In this document: positions 7,415 to 13,623 of the stretch, piece after piece | Position numbering within the stretch: the first letter of the stretch is position 1 | How the letters are laid out: every line of letters begins with the position of its first letter | From: an uncultured bacterium | Lineage (GTDB): Bacteria > Omnitrophota > Gorgyraeia > Gorgyraeales > Gorgyraeaceae | Length of the DNA: 13,623 nucleotides | NCBI GenBank assembly: GCA_913009675.1 | Contig: CAJVXD010000009.1 | Location: 1 to 13,623 of the forward strand | Reading direction: 5' to 3' | Notes under the pieces: generated by a model | Told to the model about the DNA's origin: nothing | What the model saw: the letters and a program-made list of their open reading frames with translations, nothing else | The model's database searches: none | Program-made: the position numbers and the translations under genes

Positions 7415-8371
7415 TTGATAGAAGCTAAATCTATCAGTATGAACTATGGCCAGACCAGGGCCCTTGATAGTGTTTCGTTCAAGGCCGAGAAGGGCAAGAT
7501 ACTGGGTCTTTTAGGTCCAAATGCAGCGGGCAAGACTACCCTGATGCGTATATTGACCACCTTTCTGTATCCTACCAGAGGGACTGCGCTGATTGAAGGC
7601 CATAACGTGACAGAAAATCCCATTTTTGCCAAAAAAGAGATAGGCTATATGCCGGAGAGGGTCCCTTTATATGATGATATGATTGTGGATGAATATCTTG
7701 GCTTTGTAGGAAAGGCCAGAGGGCTTTCAGGACAGAAATTGAGAGACCGGCTTGTCTGGATAAAAGCCTCTTGCGAGATAGATGCTGTATGGAAAGATTC
7801 GATAAGCGAGATATCACGAGGTTATCGTCAGAGGGTTGGGCTTGCCCAGGCCCTAATTCATGACCCCAATGTCCTTATCTTAGACGAACTCACAACGGGC
7901 CTTGATCCGATTCAGATCATCGGTACCCGTCATCTTATAAGAAAATTGTCTTTAGACAAGACTATTATCTTCTCAACCCATATCTTACAAGAGGTAGAAG
8001 CCCTTGCTGATAGGATTGTCATATTAAATCATGGGCGGGTTATAGCCAATGGCACTCGCGAAGAACTCGTGCGAATGGCCACAAAGGCAGAGAAGGTTAT
8101 TCTGACCTTGAAAGGGGATAAGGAACAAGTAGAAACATATCTTGATTCCTTGAATGAAGTGGAAGAAGTTCGTTTTGAAGGATATCGTCAGGATGAATAT
8201 CCTAGATTCTTCATAAAGGCGGTAACAGGTACTCCCCTTATATCCATACTTAATCATTTAATCAAAGAGAATGGCTGGGAGATCAGGGAGCTGTTTAAAG
8301 AAGAACCGACACTTGAAGATTCTTTTATATGGTTTCTAAACAGGGACAAATCCAAGAGAAGGCATAAATAA
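7415..8371 (+). CDS. ABC transporter ATP-binding protein, GldA/CcmA-like
   Basis: Nucleotide-binding subunit of an ABC-2 type exporter, 318 residues, cytoplasmic. Visible motifs in order: Walker A GPNAAGKTT at 34-42; IGYMPE, with Glu at the Q-loop position as is common in this subfamily; signature ISRGYRQRVGLAQAL; Walker B with catalytic Glu in LILDELTTGLDP; and H-loop STHILQEVEAL. A C-terminal regulatory extension of about 95 residues follows, as in the NatA/GldA group. The usual DEP after Walker B reads DEL here. The TTG start is supported by GAGGTGA 6 bases upstream and by the need for the first strand (MIEAKSISMNYG). It is followed 5 bases later by the permease fusion, which is its obvious membrane partner. 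The substrate cannot be read from the sequence. Confidence 0.92.
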   Translation: MIEAKSISMNYGQTRALDSVSFKAEKGKILGLLGPNAAGKTTLMRILTTFLYPTRGTALIEGHNVTENPIFAKKEIGYMPERVPLYDDMIVDEYLGFVGKARGLSGQKLRDRLVWIKASCEIDAVWKDSISEISRGYRQRVGLAQALIHDPNVLILDELTTGLDPIQIIGTRHLIRKLSLDKTIIFSTHILQEVEALADRIVILNHGRVIANGTREELVRMATKAEKVILTLKGDKEQVETYLDSLNEVEEVRFEGYRQDEYPRFFIKAVTGTPLISILNHLIKENGWEIRELFKEEPTLEDSFIWFLNRDKSKRRHK

Positions 8372-8376
8372 TATCT

Positions 8377-10890
8377 ATGCGAAATATTATTACTATTTTC
8401 AAAAGAGAAATAAAGGCTTATTTCAATTCTTCTATAGCCTATATTTTTATTATTGGCTTTGTATTGATGTCCTGCGGTTTGTTTATGACAAATTTCTTTC
8501 TGGTAGGCAATGCTGAGATGAGGCCGTTTTTTAGTACCCTCCCCCTGATACTTTGTGTCTTTTTACCCGCGGTTTCCATGCGGCTCTGGGCAGAAGATAA
8601 AAAAGGCAATACCCTGGAACTCTTGCTTACCTTCCCCATAAAGACAAGAGAGCTTGCTCTCGGCAAGTTCCTTGCAAGTTTCGTATTCTATGTAATATCT
8701 TTATTAGCTACCTTACCTATACCTATTATGATTTTTATCCTGGGAAATCCAGATATAGGGGCTATCATCTCTGGATATATCGGTGCCTTGCTCCTTGGGA
8801 GTTTCTTTTTAGCGTTAGGCATCTTTATCTCAGGATTTTGTAAGGATCAGATAGTAGCGTTTGTTTTATCAATGATAGCTTGTTTTGGATTTTTCTTATT
8901 AGGGACAGATTTTACGATCACATCTATTGATGGCTGGATACCCGGCATGGGCACCTTTCTTAGAAATGCATTGGGTATGTCTCAGCATTTTATGTCTTTT
9001 GAAAGAGGTATTATCGATAACCGCGATCTATTATACTTTTTGAGCGGGACAGCAATGTTTTTGATACTTAATGGATTCTGGTTTGAAGGGAGATTGAGGC
9101 CCAAGGCAAAGACAATATTTACTGCGGCCTGTCTTATAAGTACGGGGATCTTTATTTTAATAAATCTTACGTTTGTGGATTTAGCAATAGGACGCTATGA
9201 CCTGACAAAAGATAAGATCTATACGATATCCAAGGCCTCTCAAAAGATTCTCGTAAACCTTAAGGCCCCCGTCACTGTAAAATTATTTATTTCTCCATCT
9301 GATAAGATGCCGACTCAGTTTAAAACACTGGAGCGTAATATAAAGGATAAGCTTGAAGAATTCAGGATAGCTGCAAAAGGGAAGCTTAGATATAAAATCT
9401 TTCATATGGAAACCGCCGGTGTTACAGGAGAGAAACCCGGAGAGAAAAGCCTGAAGGAGTCTATTCAAAGAAAAGGCATAATCCCGTTTCAGGTACGAAG
9501 CATAGAGGCAGATGAAGTCGGCGTTAAACTCATCTATTCTGCAATCTCGATAGCTTATAAAGAAAAAGCCGAGGAGGTAATCCCGCGGATCTCGCCTGAA
9601 TCCTTGGGAAATTTAGAATACGCTATTATTTCAAAGATATACAAGATGACGTTGACAAGGGTCCCGCAGGTTGCCTTATTTGCCCCGTATCAAGAAAGAC
9701 CAGTAGACCCTGCGTTAAGAGCGGCAATGGCACGTCTAAAAAAATCGCAGCAAACGGATAAGATAATAGAAGACGCATATGAGGTTGTACCCAAGGTGCT
9801 TGAATACGAAGGATATAAAGTATCACGGATAAGGCTGACGAGAGAAGACCCCATCCCTGAAGGGACAGATACACTAATTATATTAGAGCCAAATAGGCTT
9901 AACGAAAGACAACGTTTCGAGATAAATAGGTTTTTGGTAAATGGAGGGTCGGTATTTCTTGCTGTCCAGCAATATGATTTTAATTATTCACCGGGGCAAA
10001 GGGGGATAGAGGTAACACTCCTGAATAAACAACCCAGGATAAATCCTTTGCTGGATAAATGGGGCCTTGGAGTGGACAAAGATATATTGATGGATAAAGA
10101 GATTGGTGTAATAACTATTATGGGCAGGCACCCTATTAAGAATATTGGCAATATAGCTATGTCGATGTCCTATCCTGTAAAGTTGCCTATCCAAATAAAA
10201 GTACTGTCACAACAAATGGACAAGGGGGTTTCTATCACTTCAAATTTATCGAGCATTTTATACCTTTGGGGGAGCGCCCTTAAACTCGATAAGAATAAGC
10301 TTAATAAACTAGGGTTGTCAGTTAATGTTCTCCTAAAGTCGAGTCGGGATTCATGGAAGACCCCCCTCCGATTGCAGGGAAATACGCAAGGACGCATGGA
10401 GGTGTTGACCCGAGAAGATTTTATTATGCCGGCTTCCGAAAAAAGGCATAGTTTTCCTCTGTCAGTTTTGGTAGAAGGCCGGTTTCCCAATGCCTTTAAG
10501 GATAAGGAAGTACCTAACTGGCCTACAGATGAAACGCAAGAGGGCAAAGAAAGCTATGTAACGCCAAAGCAGATTGTTGCAATCTCTCCTGCACCAGGAA
10601 AGTTGATACTCATAGGTTGTTCTACGATGTTTAATAAACAGGCTATTGGAAGAGCGGGCCATATTGACTTTCTCTTAAATTCCATAGATGCCATTACGCT
10701 TGGTGAGGGTTTGATAAAAGTAAGAAGTAAGGGAAACGAGGTCCGCCTTTTAAAGAGGGTGTCTTCCAATGCCAAGATTGGCTGGCGTATATTTACAACC
10801 TTTTTGGTACCGGTTATCTTATGCATATTAGGAAGCCTTAGGCTTCTTGCGCGAAGGCGCCTAAAATGGACCTATTTACGTAAGATTTAA
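8377..10890 (+). CDS. Fused ABC-2 permease (GldF-like) and GldG-like periplasmic domain protein
   Basis: An 837-residue fusion. Residues 1-240 are an ABC-2 permease with about six membrane helices (about 20-42, 51-71, 95-124, 130-154, 157-178, 220-240) and the GldF-type motifs MRLWAEDKKGNTLELLLTFP and LALGKFLASF. A further helix at about 249-270 leads into a GldG-type region starting RYDLTKDKIYTISKASQKIL and continuing with LKAPVTVKLFIS. A large extracytoplasmic domain follows, containing IILEPNRLNERQRFEINRFLVNGGSVFLAVQ. A final helix at about 806-822 ends in a basic tail. GldF and GldG are separate proteins in Bacteroidota gliding systems; fused forms occur in other phyla. It pairs with the ATPase encoded 5 bases upstream. 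Gliding itself should not be assumed, and the transported substrate is unknown. Confidence 0.88.
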   Translation: MRNIITIFKREIKAYFNSSIAYIFIIGFVLMSCGLFMTNFFLVGNAEMRPFFSTLPLILCVFLPAVSMRLWAEDKKGNTLELLLTFPIKTRELALGKFLASFVFYVISLLATLPIPIMIFILGNPDIGAIISGYIGALLLGSFFLALGIFISGFCKDQIVAFVLSMIACFGFFLLGTDFTITSIDGWIPGMGTFLRNALGMSQHFMSFERGIIDNRDLLYFLSGTAMFLILNGFWFEGRLRPKAKTIFTAACLISTGIFILINLTFVDLAIGRYDLTKDKIYTISKASQKILVNLKAPVTVKLFISPSDKMPTQFKTLERNIKDKLEEFRIAAKGKLRYKIFHMETAGVTGEKPGEKSLKESIQRKGIIPFQVRSIEADEVGVKLIYSAISIAYKEKAEEVIPRISPESLGNLEYAIISKIYKMTLTRVPQVALFAPYQERPVDPALRAAMARLKKSQQTDKIIEDAYEVVPKVLEYEGYKVSRIRLTREDPIPEGTDTLIILEPNRLNERQRFEINRFLVNGGSVFLAVQQYDFNYSPGQRGIEVTLLNKQPRINPLLDKWGLGVDKDILMDKEIGVITIMGRHPIKNIGNIAMSMSYPVKLPIQIKVLSQQMDKGVSITSNLSSILYLWGSALKLDKNKLNKLGLSVNVLLKSSRDSWKTPLRLQGNTQGRMEVLTREDFIMPASEKRHSFPLSVLVEGRFPNAFKDKEVPNWPTDETQEGKESYVTPKQIVAISPAPGKLILIGCSTMFNKQAIGRAGHIDFLLNSIDAITLGEGLIKVRSKGNEVRLLKRVSSNAKIGWRIFTTFLVPVILCILGSLRLLARRRLKWTYLRKI

Positions 10891-10909
10891 CTAAGAGGGG
10901 TGAAATCTT

Positions 10910-12277
10910 ATGAAGGCCAAGCAGCTTTTGTCTCTAATCATTATATTTTTTATTGCTACAGGCATCTTCGTAGCTAAAAAAGTTTTTTTAAAAGAGAAAT
11001 TAGAGACAAAAGAATATACTAGTCTTGAGATAAGTTTTAACCCGTCACATGTTAAGGAAATAAAAATTGAGGCCCCAAATTCAGAAGGGGTGAGCCTTAT
11101 AAACAAAGATAATGATTGGGTTGTTGCTTCTAGGTGGAATCTGGAGGCAGAAAGACCTAAGATTGAAATGTTGATTGCTGCATTTAGTAATCTTACCGGC
11201 GAACTCCGTTCTGCTTCAAAAGGACTCCTTGGCGATTATGGTATCACAGAAGGTAAGGCATATTCTATAACTATCTCTACAGAAGATAGCCAGCCGCAAA
11301 AGTTTTTTATAGGGGCTAAAAAACCCTCGCCCGGCAAAACCTTTCTTAGAAAAAATAATTCAAATGCTGTCTATCTCGTTAATGCAGATATTTTCTCATT
11401 ATTCGGTATTGAGGGGGATGGCTCACTTGATCAAAATTTTTGGGTGGATTTAAAACTATTACGGACCGACATAGATAAAATTGAGTCTATTCAGATAGTT
11501 AAATCGATAGAAGGTCGTGAGGTAAGCACTGTTTGGCTAAAAAAAGAGCTTGATACAAAGAAGGATTTGAAGCACTGGGTGGTCGTTGGCGAGAAGAAAC
11601 CTGTCTTTGATATTGATGCTTCCAAGATAAGAAGTTTTATAGCAAGATTAAACAATCTTCGTGCTATCCAGGCTGTTAAACCCGGGTCAAAGGATTATGG
11701 ATTAGGGACTCCGTTTTTAAGAATAATCCTGGGAAATGGAAAAGGCCGCAAAGAGCTTATTGTTGGAAATGAAGTTAGTGGACAGAGTAAAGAGAGGTAC
11801 GTTGCGACTTCGAAAGACAGCATCTACACAATATCGGATTCAAGGCTTAAGAATCTAGATATAGACATAAGTAAGTTTTTTATAGATAATCCGTTGAGGA
11901 TAGATAAAAAGAGTTTAGAATCGATAAGCATTTCTACACCTGGCGGCAAGAGGCTTACTCTTAACAAAGATCTAATAGGAGAAAATATGGATTATGTAGA
12001 AAAATTGAAAAAGTTTTCTGTTAAGAGGCTGCTTTTCAGCAGTAGATATCCTAAGGGTTTATCAGGTGCAGCGGTTTATCAGTTAGTCATACTAAAATCC
12101 GATGGTAGTAATTTGACATTAAATGTTAATGCGAAAGAGATAGAAAAAGGGGAGTTTATTTCATGGGTGAAAGATAATAAGGGTGTTTTTTATGTTATAG
12201 GAAAAAAAGTTTATGAAAATTTATTTGAGGGTCTTGACCAGCTTAATCTGGGAAGCCGAAAAGGTCTGAACAAATGA
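10910..12277 (+). CDS. DUF4340-type membrane-anchored protein
   Basis: A 455-residue protein with one N-terminal membrane helix (about 5-23) and a large, probably periplasmic, region rich in beta strands. The segment DNDWVVASRWNLEAERPKIEMLIAAFSNLTGE, and later repeats of the same kind (KHWVVVGEKKPVFDIDASKIRSFIARLNNLRA), are the pattern of DUF4340 proteins, which commonly follow GldG-like genes. The internal repetition suggests two or more copies of one beta-rich unit. GAGGGGTGA at 10895-10903 is a strong ribosome binding site 6 bases before the ATG. Its stop overlaps the next start in an ATGA junction. It probably acts with the GldG-like part of the permease fusion outside the inner membrane; the biochemical role is unknown for the family. 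Confidence 0.85.
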   Translation: MKAKQLLSLIIIFFIATGIFVAKKVFLKEKLETKEYTSLEISFNPSHVKEIKIEAPNSEGVSLINKDNDWVVASRWNLEAERPKIEMLIAAFSNLTGELRSASKGLLGDYGITEGKAYSITISTEDSQPQKFFIGAKKPSPGKTFLRKNNSNAVYLVNADIFSLFGIEGDGSLDQNFWVDLKLLRTDIDKIESIQIVKSIEGREVSTVWLKKELDTKKDLKHWVVVGEKKPVFDIDASKIRSFIARLNNLRAIQAVKPGSKDYGLGTPFLRIILGNGKGRKELIVGNEVSGQSKERYVATSKDSIYTISDSRLKNLDIDISKFFIDNPLRIDKKSLESISISTPGGKRLTLNKDLIGENMDYVEKLKKFSVKRLLFSSRYPKGLSGAAVYQLVILKSDGSNLTLNVNAKEIEKGEFISWVKDNKGVFYVIGKKVYENLFEGLDQLNLGSRKGLNK

Positions 12278-12612
12278 AAACTTTAATATGTTTCTTTTTA
12301 ATCTTCAGTCTCGCTGTAATACCTGCTATTTTTGTCATGGCTAAAGAAGAAGGTGAGAAAAAAGAAGAAGTCCCTCTTGGTATGGAGATGATTCAAATAG
12401 GAGGTGGTGTAAAGGCCCTTGCCATTAAGGGTATGAAGATCCACAAGGAAGGGGATCTATTGGTGTTAGAGGGGACGAGAGAATTCGTAGCGCGAAAATT
12501 TATTGAAATAGATGGACGTATCGATGGGCTTGAATCAAAAGAAGAAAACCTTGAAAAAGGAATAGAACAATTAAGAGAAGAGTTAAGGGCATTGCAACAG
12601 GAGGTAAAGTAA
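12274..12612 (+). CDS. Small secreted coiled-coil protein (paralog 1)
   Basis: I do not recognise a named family. The 112 residues comprise a signal peptide (basic start, hydrophobic core, likely cleavage after VMA at 21-23), a charged linker, a Gly-rich QIGGGVKALAIKG stretch, a short beta-like segment GMKIHKEGDLLVLEG (53-67), and a C-terminal heptad-like charged helix (about 75-112) consistent with a coiled coil. The mature product would be periplasmic or envelope-associated, with no lipobox Cys near the cleavage site. The ATG overlaps the DUF4340 gene stop (ATGA), with AAGGT 8 bases upstream, so it is coupled to the ABC gene set. The 53-67 segment recurs in the next gene, making the two likely paralogs. 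A partner or scaffold role for the exporter is a guess from position. Confidence 0.8.
   Translation: MKTLICFFLIFSLAVIPAIFVMAKEEGEKKEEVPLGMEMIQIGGGVKALAIKGMKIHKEGDLLVLEGTREFVARKFIEIDGRIDGLESKEENLEKGIEQLREELRALQQEVK
12599..12605 (+). promoter_or_regulatory. Perfect Shine-Dalgarno before an ATT start
   Basis: AGGAGGT lies within the last codons of the preceding gene and 8 bases before ATT at 12614. The next ATG in the downstream frame is more than 100 bases away at 12728, so this site decides the start of the second small secreted protein. Confidence 0.7.
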
Positions 12613-12613
12613 A

Positions 12614-12928
12614 ATTACTATATTTTCAAGAGTTATTATACTTTTTCTCTCAATCCTTATTTTTTCTGATTTATCTGTTGCTGCTCAAGAGGTTTCGCCT
12701 GGGGTAAAAATCCGGAAGAACGGCAAGATGATTATTGTAGAAGAGGATAAGGAATCTCTCGAGCAGAAGATTTTAGATATAGAGAAGCGCCTTGATGAGC
12801 TTGAAGGGCAAATAAAACAGCTGAAGGAGATTTTGAATGTGGAGAAAGGTATTGAAGAACCGATTACCAGTATGAGCACAAAGAAAGAAAAAAAGTTTTT
12901 AAAATATATAAATTGGGATAGAAAGTAA
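12614..12928 (+). CDS. Small secreted coiled-coil protein (paralog 2), probable ATT start
   Basis: The first ATG in this frame (12728) gives only 66 residues and no export signal. The frame is open upstream to a stop at 12605-12607 and encodes a clear signal peptide: FSRVIILFLSILIFSDLSVAA, then QEVS. The only sensible initiator is ATT at 12614, 8 bases after a perfect AGGAGGT. This gives 104 residues: signal peptide (1-24), a beta-like segment GVKIRKNGKMIIVEE (30-44), a heptad-patterned helix (about 46-78) and a basic tail ending KYINWDRK. ATT initiation is rare but known (infC). A base error that destroyed a standard start is the alternative. The 30-44 segment matches that of the preceding gene, and the order of parts is identical, so the two are probably a tandem duplication. 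The function is unknown. Confidence 0.72.
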   Translation: MTIFSRVIILFLSILIFSDLSVAAQEVSPGVKIRKNGKMIIVEEDKESLEQKILDIEKRLDELEGQIKQLKEILNVEKGIEEPITSMSTKKEKKFLKYINWDRK

Positions 12929-13153
12929 ACTATGGTTACATCCTTGAATTGTTTGAGGTCCCTTTAAGGTAACGTGCAGGCAAAAATTCATCCTTCAGGC
13001 ACCCTCCCTTGCAATATCATCCAGAGATTTTTTAATGATAGGAAAGCCCTCTTGAGGTTTAAGGCGAGAAGTGGTAACATAATATTACGCAAGTTTCGAG
13101 GTATGCCAGGTATGATTATATAGAGGTCTTCGTAACAAAAACGATAGCATTTA

Positions 13154-13171
13154 TATAATTTTTAAAGAGGT
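13154..13171 (+). promoter_or_regulatory. Possible -10 box and ribosome binding site of the metallopeptidase gene
   Basis: TATAAT at 13154-13159 matches the -10 consensus, but no good -35 hexamer is found 16-18 bases upstream, and the stretch is AT-rich. An AGAGGTG ribosome binding sequence follows, about 12 bases before the ATG at 13184, which is long spacing. The transcription start is therefore tentative. Confidence 0.35.
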
Positions 13172-13183
13172 GAACACGAAGAT

Positions 13184-13555
13184 ATGACTCGTAAGGGATT
13201 TGAAGCATTAGCCAGAACTGCCTTGGGTGAGCTTCCGGAAGAGTTTAAGGATAAACTTCAAAACGTAGATGTCGTCATTGAAGAAGAGCCCGATATGGAC
13301 ATGTTAAAGAGGATTGGGGTGGGTGCAAAAGGGAGGCTATTGGGGCTTTATCATGGCGTTCCCCTGAAGGACAGGACTCATTATTATGGCATGGTAATGC
13401 CGGATAAGATTATTCTCTACAAACAAAATATCGAGCGGGAATGCAAGGAAGGCGGCTTAGACATCCATGAAGAAGTAAGACACATTATACAACACGAGAT
13501 CGCTCATCATTTCGGCATATCTGATAGACGTTTAAAAGATTTGGGTATATATTAG
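13184..13555 (+). CDS. Minimal zincin-type metallopeptidase family protein
   Basis: A 123-residue protein of the small 'metallopeptidase family' (Zincin_1 type). The active-site helix HEIAHHFGISD is at 104-114: His104 and His108 would bind zinc, Glu105 is the catalytic base, and Asp114 matches the third-ligand position of the HExxHxxGxxD class. Upstream landmarks also fit: VDVVIEEEPD, LLGLYHGVPLKDR, and PDKIILYKQNIERE before EVRHIIQ. There is no signal peptide or membrane helix, so it is cytoplasmic. The length is normal and the gene is complete, ending 10 bases before the adapter. The physiological substrate of this family is not established. It is separated from the ABC gene set by 255 bases and is probably its own transcription unit. 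Confidence 0.92.
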   Translation: MTRKGFEALARTALGELPEEFKDKLQNVDVVIEEEPDMDMLKRIGVGAKGRLLGLYHGVPLKDRTHYYGMVMPDKIILYKQNIERECKEGGLDIHEEVRHIIQHEIAHHFGISDRRLKDLGIY

Positions 13556-13565
13556 AGAGAAAAGG

Positions 13566-13623
13566 AGATCGGAAGAGCACACGTCTGAACTCCAGTCACA
13601 CTGATATATCTCGTATGCCGTCT
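13566..13623 (+). other. Illumina index adapter (artefact)
   Basis: Bases 13566-13599 are the 34-base TruSeq adapter starting AGATCGGAAGAGCACACGTC. Bases 13600-13607 are ACTGATAT, the reverse complement of the index at the left end. Bases 13608-13623 are the first 16 bases of the P7 complement. Not genomic. Confidence 0.98.

Noticed and set aside
10170..10547. Minus-strand reading frame of 125 codons
   Set aside because: It lies wholly within the well-supported permease fusion gene, has atypical composition and no ribosome binding site, so it is a shadow frame.
10831..10846. Hairpin GGAAGCC-TTA-GGCTTC as a terminator
   Set aside because: It lies inside the conserved basic C-terminal tail of the permease fusion, has no following T-run and precedes a gene of the same operon.
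13047..13058. CCTC/GAGG inverted repeat in the gap as a terminator
   Set aside because: Stem of only four pairs, two-base loop and no convincing T-run.
12950..13180. tRNA or structured RNA in the gap
   Set aside because: No cloverleaf arms, CCA end or conserved riboswitch core could be found by eye; only short 4-5 base complementary stretches.
1..13623. CRISPR array, insertion sequence or integrated element
   Set aside because: No spaced direct repeats, transposase or integrase motifs, or terminal inverted repeats were seen; the matching ends are adapter, not a biological terminal repeat.

Overview
This is a bacterial assembly contig, not a clean genomic slice. Bases 53-118 and 13566-13623 are Illumina library adapter carrying the same 8-base index in opposite orientations (ATATCAGT on the left, ACTGATAT on the right). 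Bases 1-52 (35 unplaced bases and a run of 17 T) are most simply read-through noise beyond the adapter. Genomic DNA therefore runs from about 119 to 13565. The left-most gene is cut by the adapter junction, so the contig ends carry no biological meaning.

All genes lie on the + strand and are tightly packed with many short overlaps. By eye the DNA is moderately AT-rich, and TGA is used as a stop. Together with the gene families present (double-membrane secretion apparatus, a Gld-type ABC exporter with a GldF-GldG fusion, a minimal HExxH metallopeptidase), this suggests an uncultured Gram-negative-type bacterium. A candidate phylum such as Omnitrophota or another PVC-like lineage is my guess; it rests on general gene-content resemblance and is low confidence.

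Region 1 (119-7350) is a type II secretion / type IV pilus-like operon: gspE (5' truncated), a 78-residue ATP-synthase-epsilon-like protein, gspF, gspG, gspI, gspJ, gspK, a PilM-PilN fused GspL-type protein and a PilO/GspM-type protein. GspE would power assembly through GspF. GspG would form the pseudopilus shaft, with I, J and K at its tip. The L/M-type pair would couple the ATPase to the inner-membrane platform. GspC, GspH and the secretin GspD are not in this segment; GspD could lie upstream of the truncation.

Region 2 (about 7347-12928) starts with a good sigma70-like promoter overlapping the gspM stop codon. It encodes a GldA-type ABC ATPase, an 837-residue GldF-GldG fused permease/periplasmic protein, a DUF4340-type membrane-anchored protein, and two small secreted coiled-coil proteins that look like tandem paralogs. 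The second small protein has an intact signal peptide in frame upstream of its first ATG and seems to start at a rare ATT codon behind a perfect Shine-Dalgarno sequence. The set looks like an envelope-associated ABC module whose substrate cannot be read from sequence.

Region 3 (12929-13565) is a 255-base gap followed by a complete small zincin-type metallopeptidase gene with its own ribosome binding site.

The observations most worth following are the epsilon-like protein directly behind the secretion ATPase gene, and the two-protein secreted module with the ATT start at the end of the Gld-type operon.
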